A stretch of DNA of 64,000 nt from Amoebophrya sp. A120 (lineage: Eukaryota > Sar > Dinophyceae > Syndiniales > Amoebophryaceae): contig CAJINV010000008.1 in assembly GCA_905178155.1 (NCBI GenBank), forward strand, positions 4,266,793-4,330,792, read 5' to 3'. Shown here piece after piece: positions 63,774 through 64,000 of the stretch (the stretch's first letter is position 1; every line of letters begins with the position of its first letter). Both the position numbers and the translations under genes were made by a program. A model generated the notes under the pieces. It was not told where the DNA came from. It did not search any database and saw nothing but the letters and a program-made list of their open reading frames with translations.

Positions 63774-64000
63774 TGATTTTTGCACAGGATAAAATCCATC
63801 CTGGAATCACTAGTCACGGCAAAAATACTTCTTGGTAACACGTGTCAGTTTGCCCCTGTCTCGTTTTGTTTTATGCTTTTATTTACGGAGCTGAATTAAT
63901 GTTGATTCGACGAGGACACACAAAAGATAAAGATCCACATCCAACACAGCAACATCTCTGACGAGAACAGCCTGCGCCAATGGTGGTGCCAGAAGTGATT
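63774..64000. other. Window end after gene 7
   Basis: TTTTTGCACAGGATA at about 63779-63791 looks like an introner right end (A or E type) without a visible left end. No gene resolved. Confidence 0.3.

Noticed and set aside
1-64000. Many near-identical short repeats at intervals, CRISPR-like at first glance
   Set aside because: The repeats are inverted ends of 140-630 bp elements lying within exons of eukaryotic-type genes, not direct repeats with uniform spacers; no cas genes.

Overview
This is eukaryotic nuclear DNA from a protist. My best guess is an alveolate close to parasitic dinoflagellates (Syndiniales, Amoebophrya-like). Reasons: genes are broken by dozens of short terminal-inverted-repeat (TIR) elements that behave as introns (introner elements), which is established knowledge for Amoebophrya; many of these introns cannot have GT-AG ends; and there is a 3' fragment of malate:quinone oxidoreductase, an enzyme known from alveolates. 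The species is an inference. No rRNA, tRNA, CRISPR array or prokaryotic operon was seen. Several long open frames open with TTG/GTG rather than ATG because their real upstream neighbour is another exon.

Layout: gene 1 (start off-window to 5316, unknown), gene 2 (about 5464-9213, unknown), gene 3 (9282-12812, disordered protein whose 3' part is duplicated in gene 5), an AT-rich stretch (12813-16131), gene 4 (from 16132; membrane-protein 5' part fused in frame to a 5'-truncated LINE that ends near a poly(A) at 22563), gene 5 (22657-40626, large EF-hand-like membrane protein), a gene-poor stretch (40627-43426), gene 6 (43427-45687, cytidine deaminase-like), a minus-strand malate:quinone oxidoreductase 3' fragment (46139-46820), gene 8 (47553-50028, unknown basic protein) and gene 7 (about 50435-63773, tandem paralogue of gene 5).

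The main system here is the introners. I mapped about 65 in 64 kb, in at least eight TIR families. Nearly all start TAT(C/T) and end (G)ATA, most are flanked by a 5-bp direct repeat of the target, and removing the element plus one repeat copy restores the reading frame. Genes 5 and 7 are colinear paralogues, and almost all of their introner positions differ, so the insertions are recent and independent. The same element works as an intron in both orientations. Three canonical GT-AG introns coexist with them. Three larger insertions are flanked by unusually long direct repeats (47, 47 and 84 bp); two of these lie at the end of an introner, where the repeat recopies the 3' splice region so that the insert could become part of the intron. 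All splice joins are predictions from reading frame and paralogue alignment; element ends may be off by 1-3 nt.
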